Shown here in pieces: positions 1 to 7,160 of a stretch of 40,305 bases of DNA. The notes under the pieces are model-generated. The model saw only the letters and a program-made list of their open reading frames with translations, did no database searches and was not told the origin of the DNA. Both the position numbers and the translations under genes were made by a program. Positions within the stretch are counted from its first letter, which is position 1; each line of letters begins with the position of its first letter. The stretch is from positions 1-40,305 of the forward strand of contig JAFGFI010000130.1 in assembly GCA_016931185.1 (NCBI GenBank), in the 5' to 3' direction. Source of the DNA: Anaerolineae bacterium. GTDB lineage: Bacteria; Chloroflexota; Anaerolineae; B4-G1; SLSP01.

Positions 1-2
1 AG

Positions 3-554
3 TACAATGAGTTAGCGAATATCGGCGAGATTGCCCGTCGTTATTTCGCTATGAATGCCTTTGACGGTGTTTTGACCATTATCGGGGTTTTGATGGGCAA
101 CTTTGCAGCGCACGTGGAGAATCCCAGGGTTGTAGTGACTACCGGATTGGCTACGTGTATCGCGATGGGCGTCTCCGGATTGTGGGGAGCCTATCTTACC
201 GAGTCCGCTGAGCGCAAGCGCGACCTGGACGAACTTAGCCGCTATACCCTGACCGACTTGAATCACACGCGCATTGGGCGGGCATCGCGCGCTGCAACAG
301 TTACTGTAGCTGTCATTGATGGATTGTCACCGTTTTTCGCCGCGCTGGTGGTCCTTCTCCCGTTTTTCTTTGCCGCGCTGTTCCCGGTTATAGACTGGGT
401 CTACTACGCTGCGATAGGGATGGGATTGTTCACCCTTTTTGCCCTGGGTTTATTCTTAGGGCATACCTCCAACGAAAACCTGTTCTGGTACGGCACCAAA
501 ACGGTGTTCGCCGGAGTCATCTCTATCCTGATTAGCTTCTTACTAGGAGAGTAG
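3..554 (+). CDS. VIT1/CCC1-like membrane transporter, 5' end cut off by window
   Basis: The reading frame is open from base 3 and enters from outside the window, so the N-terminus is missing; the ATG at 51 is internal because the upstream codons (YNELANIGEIARRYFA) look like protein. The visible part has a GV-rich helix after a FDG motif, then an SGLWGAYLTESAERKRDL segment resembling the helix-plus-charged-linker of VIT1/CCC1 metal transporters. Two or three further hydrophobic segments follow, one starting near VIDGLSPF. Family members move Fe2+ or Mn2+ across membranes; substrate here is not shown. It converges on the next gene, with a perfect palindrome between the two stops. Another small polytopic membrane family is possible. 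Confidence 0.55.
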   Translation, partial: YNELANIGEIARRYFAMNAFDGVLTIIGVLMGNFAAHVENPRVVVTTGLATCIAMGVSGLWGAYLTESAERKRDLDELSRYTLTDLNHTRIGRASRAATVTVAVIDGLSPFFAALVVLLPFFFAALFPVIDWVYYAAIGMGLFTLFALGLFLGHTSNENLFWYGTKTVFAGVISILISFLLGE

Positions 555-569
555 AGAAAAAGGAAAAAG

Positions 570-607
570 ATATTTTCATTTTCGGGCACGCCCGAAAATG
601 AAAATAT
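570..607. repeat. perfect palindrome between convergent genes
   Basis: Two 18-bp arms (570-587 and 590-607) pair perfectly around 2 nt. The core is TTTCGGGC/GCCCGAAA and the outer arm is T-rich on the left and A-rich on the right. It lies between two convergent stops and overlaps the stop of the leftward gene. It could end transcription in both directions, but it lacks the usual U-run after the stem, because the A-run sits on the 3' side. It belongs with similar palindromes at 1756-1798 and 6302-6332. Confidence 0.85.
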
Positions 608-972
608 TATCTATCCCAATCTTCATTGCGCCAATCCATAGCTTTACCCAGGAAACGACCTATCACAAGACCGGCAAGGACAAAGACAAACGCCGCGATT
701 CTGCGCCATGTGGCCTCAGGCCAATAGGTGGCGACGATTGCATTCATAATCAATGCCAATAAGATGCCTCCCAGCAAACCGGCCAACGTATACCAGACAC
801 TCATGGGCATGTCTCGCAGTACGCTTCGCAGGGATACTTTTCTCTGGGCGCGAGAGCTGTGGCGTGCGGAAATACGTCGGAGGCGAGCATTCTCCTTGGC
901 ATGGGGGTCGCGCGCGCTGAGTTGTTCTTCTCGTAACCGGCGCAAGCGTTCTTGTTCGCTTTCTTTGCTCAT
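607..972 (-). CDS. small two-helix membrane protein, function unknown
   Basis: This protein of about 121 residues has a highly charged N-terminal half (KESEQERLRRLREEQ, many Arg and Lys). Two hydrophobic segments follow (near VWYTLAGLLGGILLALIMNAIVA and RRIAAFVFVLAGLVIGRFLG), then a short acidic tail. The layout of a basic cytoplasmic head plus a helical hairpin resembles AtpZ/AtpI-type small membrane proteins, but no diagnostic motif is visible and no ATP synthase genes are nearby, so no function is assigned. The ATG at 972 is chosen over the upstream GTG at 978 because GGAGGG lies 5 nt before it and would overlap the GTG. It is convergent with the VIT-like gene. Confidence 0.7.
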   Translation of the reverse strand: MSKESEQERLRRLREEQLSARDPHAKENARLRRISARHSSRAQRKVSLRSVLRDMPMSVWYTLAGLLGGILLALIMNAIVATYWPEATWRRIAAFVFVLAGLVIGRFLGKAMDWRNEDWDR

Positions 973-978
973 AAACAC

Positions 979-1332
979 CCTCCTTCACTAATAGTGATAC
1001 TAGCCAGTGTGCTAAGTTAATGTGGATAAAGCAAGCTACGGATAACAAGGAATCGGTTAGCGCGCACAAGTATCGGATGTAGCCGCGCTTTCCATAGCGC
1101 GTTCTTTATAGTATAGCACAAACCTGCTTAAAATGTGTTATACTTATGTTGACGACTCAGATTGGGCCAGTTTTAGCACGCGCTATCTGATGTGAAACCG
1201 ATAGTTTACCTAAAGCGCGCGGTATGTACAGTTAATAAACTGGCCCAATCCTCGCTTACCTCTTGTCCCCAATCCCACCGGATAAGATTTAAGGGCGCGG
1301 TGTGGAGGAAGTGTGCCCTATGCGTTAAATGC
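979..1332. other. non-coding stretch upstream of the signalling operon
   Basis: No convincing gene is present in this stretch of more than 300 bases. It holds a 6-bp GC hairpin at 1084-1101 (CGCGCT/AGCGCG) and a leftward extended -10 candidate (TGCTATACT, reading from about 1122 to 1114) that could serve the small membrane protein. It also holds a MITE-like 91-bp inverted repeat at 1160-1250, annotated separately. Confidence 0.5.
1160..1250. repeat. MITE-like inverted repeat, 14-bp perfect ends
   Basis: GATTGGGCCAGTTT at 1160-1173 is the exact reverse complement of 1237-1250, with 63 bp between the arms. Weaker inner complementarity exists (CTATC/GATAG and GCGCG-rich pieces). Flanks read CTCA on the left and CTCG on the right, a possible imperfect short target duplication. 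It could be a miniature non-autonomous element or a structured RNA; no coding capacity is seen. Confidence 0.6.
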
Positions 1333-1361
1333 TTGTAGGTTATATCTACATGCATTATAAT
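1333..1361 (+). promoter_or_regulatory. sigma-70-type promoter for the STAS operon
   Basis: TTGTAG at 1333-1338 and a perfect TATAAT at 1356-1361 are separated by exactly 17 nt. Transcription would start near 1368, giving a leader of about 33 nt that contains GAAAGGAAG ahead of the ATG at 1401. This also argues that the in-frame ATG at 1329 is not the real start. Confidence 0.7.
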
Positions 1362-1400
1362 CATTGGTATTCATTAACCTTATCGAAAGGAAGAAGCGAC

Positions 1401-1745
1401 ATGGGGAAATTGGCGGTAAGCACCAAGAATTATAAACATTGTGATCTTATTGAAGTTGAAGGACGTATAGATGGCAGTACAGCCCCCGACCTGGCACAAG
1501 CATTAGATGTACTGACCAATGATGGGCGTTTTAAGATTGTGTTGGATATGAGTCAGGTCAGTTTTATCTCCAGCGCGGGATTAAGGGTTCTGGTCGAAAT
1601 TCAAAAGCGATGTAAACACTTGAATCGTGGGGAACTGGTTTTGTCTGCTGTGCCACAGCGTATCTATGAAGCGTTGGATTTAGGGGGATTTATCCCACTG
1701 TTCCAATTCTTCGATGATACGTTGGATGCTGTAGGAAGTTTTTGA
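1401..1745 (+). CDS. STAS-domain anti-sigma factor antagonist (RsbV/SpoIIAA-like)
   Basis: This 114-residue protein is a single STAS domain, the usual size of the family. It carries a FISSAGLRVL motif near residues 55-64; by alignment to the DSSG/DSTG motif of SpoIIAA and RsbV, Ser58 is the expected phosphorylated residue. When dephosphorylated such proteins bind the anti-sigma kinase and release its target; when phosphorylated they let go. Start 1401 is preferred over the in-frame ATG at 1329 because a GAAAGGAAG ribosome-binding site precedes it and the promoter lies between the two. It heads an apparent operon with an RsbW-like kinase and a SpoIIE-type phosphatase, a complete partner switch. 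No sigma factor gene is in the window, so the output is unknown. Confidence 0.92.
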   Translation: MGKLAVSTKNYKHCDLIEVEGRIDGSTAPDLAQALDVLTNDGRFKIVLDMSQVSFISSAGLRVLVEIQKRCKHLNRGELVLSAVPQRIYEALDLGGFIPLFQFFDDTLDAVGSF

Positions 1746-1755
1746 TATTGTCAAA

Positions 1756-1798
1756 AGTATTTTTCGTTTTCGGGTAAAGCCCGAAAACGAAAAATACT
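1756..1798. repeat. perfect palindrome inside the STAS-RsbW operon
   Basis: Arms of 19 bp (1756-1774 and 1780-1798) pair perfectly around TAAAG. The core TTTCGGG/CCCGAAA matches the palindromes at 570-607 and 6302-6332. It sits between the STAS and kinase genes. No U-tract follows, so full termination is not predicted; it could stabilise or process the message, or set the ratio of antagonist to kinase. Confidence 0.85.
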
Positions 1799-1810
1799 CT
1801 ATGGCTTTAT

Positions 1811-2263
1811 ATGTCACAAAACCTATTCCCTAACACAGTATTCTTTACTGCGACGTTTGCGGCAGAGGTTGAACAATTGGCAGCAATTGGTACCTTCGTC
1901 ACGCAAGCTGCGGAAGCCGCCGGGTTTGATGATCGCATTGTCTACGCCGTGCAAATGGCTGTGGATGAGGCCTGCACCAATATCATTGAATATGCTTACA
2001 GGGACTGTGAAAACGGGGAGATCGTCATTACCTGTGGGTATGATGATAGGGGACTGACCATCACCCTTCATGATCAGGGAACGGGTTTTAGTCCCGAATG
2101 TGTTCCACATCCTGACCTTTCGGCAAACATTGATGATCGCGCGATCGGTGGGTTGGGTATTTACTTCATCTACAAATTGATGGATGAAGTCTACTATCAT
2201 TCCAGTTCAGATCGGGGAAACACGTTAACGTTGGTAAAGTATACTCACCCCAAGGGGGCATAA
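1811..2263 (+). CDS. RsbW/SpoIIAB-like anti-sigma serine kinase (HATPase)
   Basis: This 150-residue GHKL-type ATPase shows the N-box (DEACTNIIEYAY, about residues 53-64), the G1 box (DQGTGF, about 93-98) and the glycine-rich G2 lid (GGLGIYFIYKLMDEV). Family members phosphorylate the STAS antagonist and, in other states, sequester a sigma factor or another target. The gene follows the STAS gene after a palindrome and its TAA overlaps the next ATG by one base (TAATG), indicating translational coupling with the phosphatase. Its substrate is very probably the STAS protein just upstream; its second partner is not encoded here. Confidence 0.92.
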   Translation: MSQNLFPNTVFFTATFAAEVEQLAAIGTFVTQAAEAAGFDDRIVYAVQMAVDEACTNIIEYAYRDCENGEIVITCGYDDRGLTITLHDQGTGFSPECVPHPDLSANIDDRAIGGLGIYFIYKLMDEVYYHSSSDRGNTLTLVKYTHPKGA

Positions 2264-4422
2264 TGGATGCGTGGTTATTTCTCCTTGTCAAGCGATTCTT
2301 CCCCGAAGTAGACACAATGCAGGGTCGAGAACGCACGTATGCCATTGCAGAGATTCTTGGTACTCTCTACGCTGCACCCTTATCCTTGTTGGGACTGGTA
2401 TGGCTTGTTTTTATCACGAGTGCAACCCCCGTCTATGCGCCCTGGCCCACTTTAGTTTTACTCCTGGTTCTCTTATTCATCTTTGAACAACTGGACTTTT
2501 TTCTCTTTGTTGAGGTCACCCCGGGGACCTACGCGAATTGGGATTGGTCATTGGAGACCATCATTGTTTGGTCCTCCGTCTTGATGTTTGGTCCTGGCGC
2601 TTTGTGGCTTACAGTTTTGTGGTCACTGATATCTTTTGTTCGCAAATGGTACAAAGCACACGCGCCGGACTGGCGTTGGCATTTGGTGCGCCAGTTGAGC
2701 TTGAAATTTGCTACGTTAATCTTTGCCGGATTGATCGCGTTGGCTTTCTACAAACGGTGGGGGGGGGCCATTCCCCTGCCTGGGCTTGATATCCAATATT
2801 TACGTCCAGCATTGGGTGCGATCTTTGTGTGGGTGGTGTTAGTTGCTCTGATCTGGATTCCGCTTCTTAACTATTTCAGTCACTCCAAGGAATTTGCCTG
2901 GACTCATAATCCCCTAGAAACATTGTTCCGCTTTCTTATTATTACCATGGGCTGGCGGATCTTCATTGATCCCCTGTCGGTTCTGGCTGCCGGATTATAT
3001 GCTCAAAATGGGTTGGGGGGGTACATGTTTTTTATCGCGGATCTGTTAGTGGCCGGCAGTTTGGCACACCAACTAAGCCGTGCTTTGGAACACAGTCAGT
3101 TGCGTACCCGTGAACTAGAGAAGTTAGAACAGTTAGGGCGCGCACTGCTGAAAACGCCTACCGATCCTGCTTCTCTTCCTGACATTTTACAAGAGCACCT
3201 GCGCAACATGTTTCCTTACAGTCATATTGAAGTTCGTATCTTCCCTAATGAGGTGATCGTTCATTACCCGGACGATTGGCCCCCGGTGAGAGAAGCGATT
3301 TGGGATTGGTTGCTCAAAACTGCCAGATCGCGCAGTTTTGCACCGGGAAGCGATCTTCCGTGGGGAGATCGAGAAATGGATAAAGCTATTTTACTGGTGC
3401 CCATTGTAGATATTGAGCGGGTGGGGCGCGTCGAAGACGTCCCCATTGGGGGAATTTACCTGGCGCGCTATCGTAATGCGGAGGGTATCGGTAAAATTTT
3501 GCCGGCAGTTCAGTCTCTAGCGGCGCAAATTGCCACCGCGATGTACAGTGCGAAGGTTTATACCCAGACGTTAGAATATAACAAAATGGAGCAGGCATTA
3601 CTCCTTGCTGGACGCATACAGGCCAGTTTTTTGCCCGAAAGTTTGCCTAATATTCCCGATTGGCAGTTGGCTGCTGCGCTCTATCCGGCCTTGGAAACCT
3701 CTGGTGATTTCTTTGATGTGATCCCCTTACCAGATGGACAACTGGGCATTGTTATCGCCGACGTTGTGGATAAGGGCATTGGGGCCGCGCTTTATATGGC
3801 ACTCAGTCGCACATTGATCCGCACGTATGCCGCCGAATATGATGTCCAACCGGATCTTGTGTTACGCGCGGCGAACGCGCGTATTCTCGAAGATACAAGC
3901 GCGGGACTGTTTGTGACGGTTTTCTACGGTATCCTGGATTTAGAGCATGGTACTTTGCTCTATGCAAATGCCGGACATCCTCCTCCTTACTTATTGAGCC
4001 AACACACGCCGCCTGCGGATACAATAACTGATGAGGGGCTGGATGTTATTGACAGCGCGCACCTGGCTCCTTATCTCATCAAACAAGAGTCCCTTTCTGC
4101 TCGCACTTTACGTCGCACAGGAATGCCGTTAGGCATTACCGCAGACGCGAAATGGGAATGGTGCTTTGTACAAATTAAACCCGGTGACATGCTGGTACTG
4201 TACACCGATGGTATTACCGAGGCCCAAAATCCAGAGGGAACCTTCTTTAGCGCGGAACGGTTACTTGGCATTGCCCGGGAAAACCTAGAGAGTTCGGCTC
4301 AGGAACTTCACGACACCATTCTCGACACCCTGAGTGCGTTTACCGGCTACCACTTACATGACACAGAAGGCCGTATCCAGGCCGACGATATTACGCTGGT
4401 CGTTGTTAAATGGGCACCCTAA
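2263..4422 (+). CDS. membrane PP2C/SpoIIE-type serine phosphatase with sensor region
   Basis: The product has 719 residues. Residues 35-270 hold about seven hydrophobic segments, followed by a short coiled stretch near 270-295. A GAF-like region of about 140 residues comes next (inferred from position and spacing), then a PP2C_SIG/SpoIIE domain from about 470. Metal-binding motifs are intact: SGDFFDV near 480, ADVVDKGIGAALYMA near 500, NAGHPPPYL, YTDGITEA near 647 and ADDITLVVV near 706. It should dephosphorylate the STAS antagonist in response to a membrane or cytoplasmic signal. It overlaps the kinase gene by one base. A nine-G run at 2759-2767 lies within the membrane region and could be prone to slippage. 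The signal sensed is unknown. Confidence 0.9.
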   Translation: MDAWLFLLVKRFFPEVDTMQGRERTYAIAEILGTLYAAPLSLLGLVWLVFITSATPVYAPWPTLVLLLVLLFIFEQLDFFLFVEVTPGTYANWDWSLETIIVWSSVLMFGPGALWLTVLWSLISFVRKWYKAHAPDWRWHLVRQLSLKFATLIFAGLIALAFYKRWGGAIPLPGLDIQYLRPALGAIFVWVVLVALIWIPLLNYFSHSKEFAWTHNPLETLFRFLIITMGWRIFIDPLSVLAAGLYAQNGLGGYMFFIADLLVAGSLAHQLSRALEHSQLRTRELEKLEQLGRALLKTPTDPASLPDILQEHLRNMFPYSHIEVRIFPNEVIVHYPDDWPPVREAIWDWLLKTARSRSFAPGSDLPWGDREMDKAILLVPIVDIERVGRVEDVPIGGIYLARYRNAEGIGKILPAVQSLAAQIATAMYSAKVYTQTLEYNKMEQALLLAGRIQASFLPESLPNIPDWQLAAALYPALETSGDFFDVIPLPDGQLGIVIADVVDKGIGAALYMALSRTLIRTYAAEYDVQPDLVLRAANARILEDTSAGLFVTVFYGILDLEHGTLLYANAGHPPPYLLSQHTPPADTITDEGLDVIDSAHLAPYLIKQESLSARTLRRTGMPLGITADAKWEWCFVQIKPGDMLVLYTDGITEAQNPEGTFFSAERLLGIARENLESSAQELHDTILDTLSAFTGYHLHDTEGRIQADDITLVVVKWAP

Positions 4423-4467
4423 TCTATGTTACTGCTCTCGCCATTTTCCAGTCATACCGGCTGTACT

Positions 4468-4980
4468 CTAGTCAAAGATATTAGCGCGTTCCAGCAATAT
4501 CTTAAACCAATACGTGTACCGTTGCGGATAAGTGTGTACATCCCGCCGCAAATCTTCCGGTGACATCCAGGCCCATTCGCTCACTTCATCCGGGTTAGGG
4601 TTGGGAATTATATCATCGCAGTGTCCTACAAGTACGTGGTCATATTCATTTTCCGTCATTTGATGATCGAGGCGAGCTTCATATTTAAATGAGAAAACCT
4701 CCCCAAGTTCGCAATCAATACCTAGCTCCTCCATTAACCTGCGCCGCGCTGCCCCGATCACACTTTCGCCGGGACGGGGATGTCCACAGCACGTATTGGA
4801 CCACAACCCCCCCGAATGATATTTCGTTTCCGCGCGGCGTTGGAGTAACATCTCATTTCTGGAATTGAATACCACAACCGAAAAAGCCCGGTGTAATTGC
4901 CCCTTCTGATGCGTAGCCAGTTTTTCGCCGGCACCCACTTCTCGATCCTGTTCGTCAACCCATATAACGTGTTCTTCCAT
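4468..4980 (-). CDS. idi: isopentenyl-diphosphate delta-isomerase, type I (Nudix fold)
   Basis: This enzyme interconverts isopentenyl and dimethylallyl diphosphate in isoprenoid synthesis. The 170-residue product has the hallmark NTCCGHP motif (catalytic Cys near residue 65), a Nudix helix (AARRRLMEELGI near 78-89) and MTENEYDHV near 108-116, which carries the catalytic Glu. Length and layout match bacterial IDI-1. The ATG at 4980 is chosen; an in-frame TTG at 4983 sits at better spacing (8 nt) from AGGAG and cannot be excluded. It follows the PAC2 gene by about 17 nt on the same strand, so the two are probably co-transcribed. Confidence 0.95.
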   Translation of the reverse strand: MEEHVIWVDEQDREVGAGEKLATHQKGQLHRAFSVVVFNSRNEMLLQRRAETKYHSGGLWSNTCCGHPRPGESVIGAARRRLMEELGIDCELGEVFSFKYEARLDHQMTENEYDHVLVGHCDDIIPNPNPDEVSEWAWMSPEDLRRDVHTYPQRYTYWFKILLERANIFD

Positions 4981-4997
4981 CAATTATTCTACTCCTA

Positions 4998-5942
4998 TCA
5001 TTCTATATCCGGTGTATCTTCGTTATCCTCTATATTTTCGAAGATGTCCCGCAACGCACGTTCCCATACATCCCCTAGTGGCACAAAACGTCGTTCTTCA
5101 AAATCTTTGGCTAATTCCTCAATCTGTGCTTTGATTTCAAACTGTGGCATTTTGCTGTCTAGTTCATCAATTTCCGCATCCATGGAGGTGATCAAGGATT
5201 CCCCCCGTTGCTTTAAATCTTCTAGATTTAGGTCCAACCCAAACATATAATTAAATCTGCGCAACAACTCATACCAGGCTTTATAATCGGTCTCGATTCT
5301 GATGCCAGGTACAATGTTGGCCTGCTGTGAAAAATCATAAGCCGGCACAAAAGCATAGAAAACCAGGAATTCGATATCCCTACGTTCTGCGCGATCCACC
5401 AGGTAGGTGCCAATAGTTGCCCCACCTTCGTAATTGGAGAATTTTACCGTATACCGGACCAATTCGTCTTTCATACGTTGTAGACTGTACACGCATGACA
5501 CTTCCCGGGCGCGGTCATAAGGCATTGAACCGTAGACGCCTCCCACCGCACCTACCCTTTTTACCCCCAGAGCCTGTACCGCATCTAATAGGGCCTCTGC
5601 GTAGCGGTCCACGTTCATATGAGGTTCTTCTCCTAAGAAAATCACCAACCCTTTCTTGTCATCCCCGGTATAGTAAAATTCATTTTTATTGGTTGTCATG
5701 GATTTTCTATAGCCTTCTTCAAGTGCAACCTGGGGGCGTAACAAATGATGGGTGCCGGGAATCTGAAACAAATAAAACCCATCCGGTAGTAATTCTCCTA
5801 TTTTGTGGGCCTCCGTCATCTGAATCAGATGTGCCGGCAATCCTGATGAAATAGAGCCAGCATCTGCCCATTGTTCCCATCCCACAAGCATATAAATTTC
5901 TTCGGCTACTGGAAATTCCCACAACTTAACTAATTCATCCAT
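4998..5942 (-). CDS. PAC2 family protein (proteasome-assembly-chaperone-like fold)
   Basis: The 314-residue protein starts LVKLWEFPVAEEIYMLVGWEQWADAG and continues with LVIFLGEEPHMNVDRYAEALLDAVQALGVKRVGAVGGVYGSMPYDR, the pattern of the PAC2 superfamily found in archaea, actinobacteria and Chloroflexota. The C-terminal 90 residues are charged and probably helical, and the tail is very acidic. Homologues include archaeal PbaB-like proteins, but the bacterial role is not established; no proteasome gene is in the window. Start at 5942 is supported by GAGG 8 nt upstream; a GTG at 5951 would overlap that site. It is first in the operon with idi and is probably driven by the promoter at 6183-6210 through a structured leader. 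Confidence 0.85.
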   Translation of the reverse strand: MDELVKLWEFPVAEEIYMLVGWEQWADAGSISSGLPAHLIQMTEAHKIGELLPDGFYLFQIPGTHHLLRPQVALEEGYRKSMTTNKNEFYYTGDDKKGLVIFLGEEPHMNVDRYAEALLDAVQALGVKRVGAVGGVYGSMPYDRAREVSCVYSLQRMKDELVRYTVKFSNYEGGATIGTYLVDRAERRDIEFLVFYAFVPAYDFSQQANIVPGIRIETDYKAWYELLRRFNYMFGLDLNLEDLKQRGESLITSMDAEIDELDSKMPQFEIKAQIEELAKDFEERRFVPLGDVWERALRDIFENIEDNEDTPDIE

Positions 5943-6035
5943 AGGTATCACCTCAACGCTATCCGATTCGCCTTACTTCTACTCAGCTACTCAAACTTTC
6001 TCGACTTTCCCGCAAATGGTTTAATAATTAACCTA

Positions 6036-6172
6036 AGTTGCTACCTATCATGTGAATTTCTCTTTTTTGCCCCTATGAAAAAGAGAAGGGAAAAGAGTTT
6101 TTTTTCGCACGCGGCTCTTGCCGCGTGCGAAAAAAACACCCTTTTCTCCTCCACTACCACAAGGTAGCAACT
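6036..6172 (-). ncRNA. candidate structured leader RNA (three-way junction) upstream of PAC2-idi
   Basis: Three nested helices are visible. The closing stem pairs 6036-6046 with 6162-6172 (11 bp, AGTTGCTACCT/AGGTAGCAACT). A strong hairpin pairs 6099-6115 with 6120-6136 (17 bp, tetraloop). A second hairpin pairs 6058-6067 with 6078-6087 (10 bp). Read leftward, RNA from the predicted start near 6176 would enter the closing stem within a few bases. No known riboswitch class was recognised. A palindromic mobile element is the main alternative, since the structure is symmetric on both strands. Confidence 0.45.
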
Positions 6173-6182
6173 CGCGTTAATT

Positions 6183-6210
6183 AGTATAACGTATGTTGCA
6201 GGATGGTCAA
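6183..6210 (-). promoter_or_regulatory. promoter for PAC2-idi
   Basis: Reading leftward, TTGACC (6210-6205) and TATACT (6188-6183) are separated by 16 nt. The predicted start near 6176 gives a leader of about 235 nt before the PAC2 ATG. Confidence 0.65.
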
Positions 6211-6222
6211 AACTCCTTATAC

Positions 6223-6250
6223 TTGACACTTCGGGTACCTCAAGTATGCT
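6223..6250 (+). promoter_or_regulatory. promoter for the AAC(6')-like gene
   Basis: A consensus TTGACA at 6223-6228 is followed after 16 nt by TATGCT at 6245-6250. The predicted start near 6257 gives a leader of about 165 nt that contains the palindrome at 6302-6332. A 6-bp inverted repeat (ACTTGA/TCAAGT) overlaps both boxes. Confidence 0.5.
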
Positions 6251-6301
6251 GGTATTTTGATTTGAGTGTGTTCAAATAAGGGTAGGGGAAAATCGGACAT
6301 T

Positions 6302-6332
6302 TTTCGGTTTCGGGCGAAGCCCGAAACCGAAA
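6302..6332. repeat. perfect palindrome in the acetyltransferase leader
   Basis: Arms of 14 bp (6302-6315 and 6319-6332) pair around GAA. The core TTTCGGGC/GCCCGAAA is the same as at 570-607 and nearly the same as at 1756-1798. It lies between the predicted promoter and the gene start; there is no U-tract after it, so it is not a classical terminator. Confidence 0.85.
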
Positions 6333-6420
6333 TTGGGTTGCGTGATACTCGACTGTTTAATATATCGTCGCCCGTTTGCGGAAATATTTGTATTTTACGC
6401 GGTACAGGAGTAATTTATAA

Positions 6421-6978
6421 ATGCATATCGTTGACCTTTCTGCCAACAATGCTAATGCCCTGCATCAAGCGGCAAGGATACTTGTCGAAGGGTTTAAGGC
6501 ACACTGGCCCGGCGCCTGGCCCGATATGGATGCGGCAATGGAGGAGGTGCATGAAGCATTGCAGCCTGAGAGAATCTGCCGCGCTGCCGTAAATGACGAA
6601 GGGAAGATATTAGGGTGGATTGGGGGGATTCCCGAATATGATGGCAATGCCTGGGAATTACACCCGCTGGTTGTACATCCTGCATACCAGGGATGTGGCA
6701 TTGGGCGTGCGCTCGTGGCAGATTTGGAGGAGCAGGTCCGTGTGCGGGGGGGGCTCACAATTTACCTGGGGACAGATGATGAAGATCACATGACTTCACT
6801 CAGCCGGGTGGATTTGTACGAGAATCTGTGGGAGCATATTGCCAATATCCAGAACCTGCATGGTCACCCCTACGAATTCTATCAGAAGATGGGCTTTACC
6901 ATCGTCGGTGTTATTCCTGATGCCAACGGGTGGGGCAAGCCGGATATTTGGATGGCGAAGCGGGTGTTGCCGGAATAG
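6421..6978 (+). CDS. AAC(6')-Ii-like aminoglycoside 6'-N-acetyltransferase homologue
   Basis: This 185-residue GNAT protein closely follows the pattern I recall for enterococcal AAC(6')-Ii. The matching blocks are WELHPLVV near residue 78, the acetyl-CoA loop QGCGIGRALV near 100, RGGLTIYLGTDDEDH, IQNLHGHPYEFYQKMGF, and the tail NGWGKPDIWMAKRVLP. That family acetylates the 6'-amine of aminoglycosides, although chromosomal members may have other natural amine substrates. The ATG at 6421 is preceded by a weak AGGAG about 9 nt upstream. An eight-G run at 6746-6753 is a possible slippage site. The next gene has an APH fold, so two fold families linked to aminoglycoside resistance sit side by side; resistance itself is not demonstrated. 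Confidence 0.82.
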   Translation: MHIVDLSANNANALHQAARILVEGFKAHWPGAWPDMDAAMEEVHEALQPERICRAAVNDEGKILGWIGGIPEYDGNAWELHPLVVHPAYQGCGIGRALVADLEEQVRVRGGLTIYLGTDDEDHMTSLSRVDLYENLWEHIANIQNLHGHPYEFYQKMGFTIVGVIPDANGWGKPDIWMAKRVLPE

Positions 6979-7022
6979 GTTACGAGAGGAAATCCGAATA
7001 GTATGTTATGGGATGGTTCGAG

Positions 7023-7092
7023 TTACCTTTACACTTTATGCCCTATCAAGCGTAAAAGTGTAAAGGTAAAAAGCAAGGTTTCTGAACCTTGC
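7023..7092 (+). terminator. two hairpins after the acetyltransferase gene
   Basis: A 15-bp perfect stem pairs 7023-7037 with 7055-7069, followed by an 8-bp stem (7073-7080 with 7085-7092). They sit 44-114 nt after the acetyltransferase stop and 69 nt before the next ATG. The T-content after the second stem is low, so termination is likely partial; an attenuator for the downstream kinase-like gene is equally possible. Confidence 0.5.
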
Positions 7093-7160
7093 CTATGTTA
7101 TACTTTTCACGTTCTTGAAATCCGGACCCTGCTGAAATCCTATAAAAATCAGGTGAATTT

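Larger units (their letters stand above)
5943..6420. other. divergent control region between PAC2-idi and the acetyltransferase
   Basis: No gene is seen in this stretch of about 480 bases. It holds back-to-back promoters (leftward 6183-6210, rightward 6223-6250), a leftward leader with a predicted three-way RNA junction (6036-6172), and a palindrome in the rightward leader (6302-6332). ACTTGA/TCAAGT at 6221-6226 and 6240-6245 form a small inverted repeat overlapping the rightward promoter, a possible operator. Confidence 0.6.

Noticed and set aside
728..991. Rightward frame opposite the small membrane protein
   Set aside because: It is a shadow: Arg/Ser-rich, no ribosome-binding site, while the leftward frame has GGAGGG and two membrane helices.
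1160..1250. CIRCE heat-shock operator
   Set aside because: The arms do not match TTAGCACTC/GAGTGCTAA and the 63-bp spacing is far larger than the 9 bp of CIRCE.
1329..1400. Longer start for the STAS protein
   Set aside because: The promoter -10 box lies inside this stretch, so the upstream ATG would not be transcribed.
5417..5854. 145-codon rightward frame within the PAC2 gene
   Set aside because: The PAC2 frame on the other strand has clear family motifs; this frame has low-complexity Pro/Arg composition and no supporting signals.
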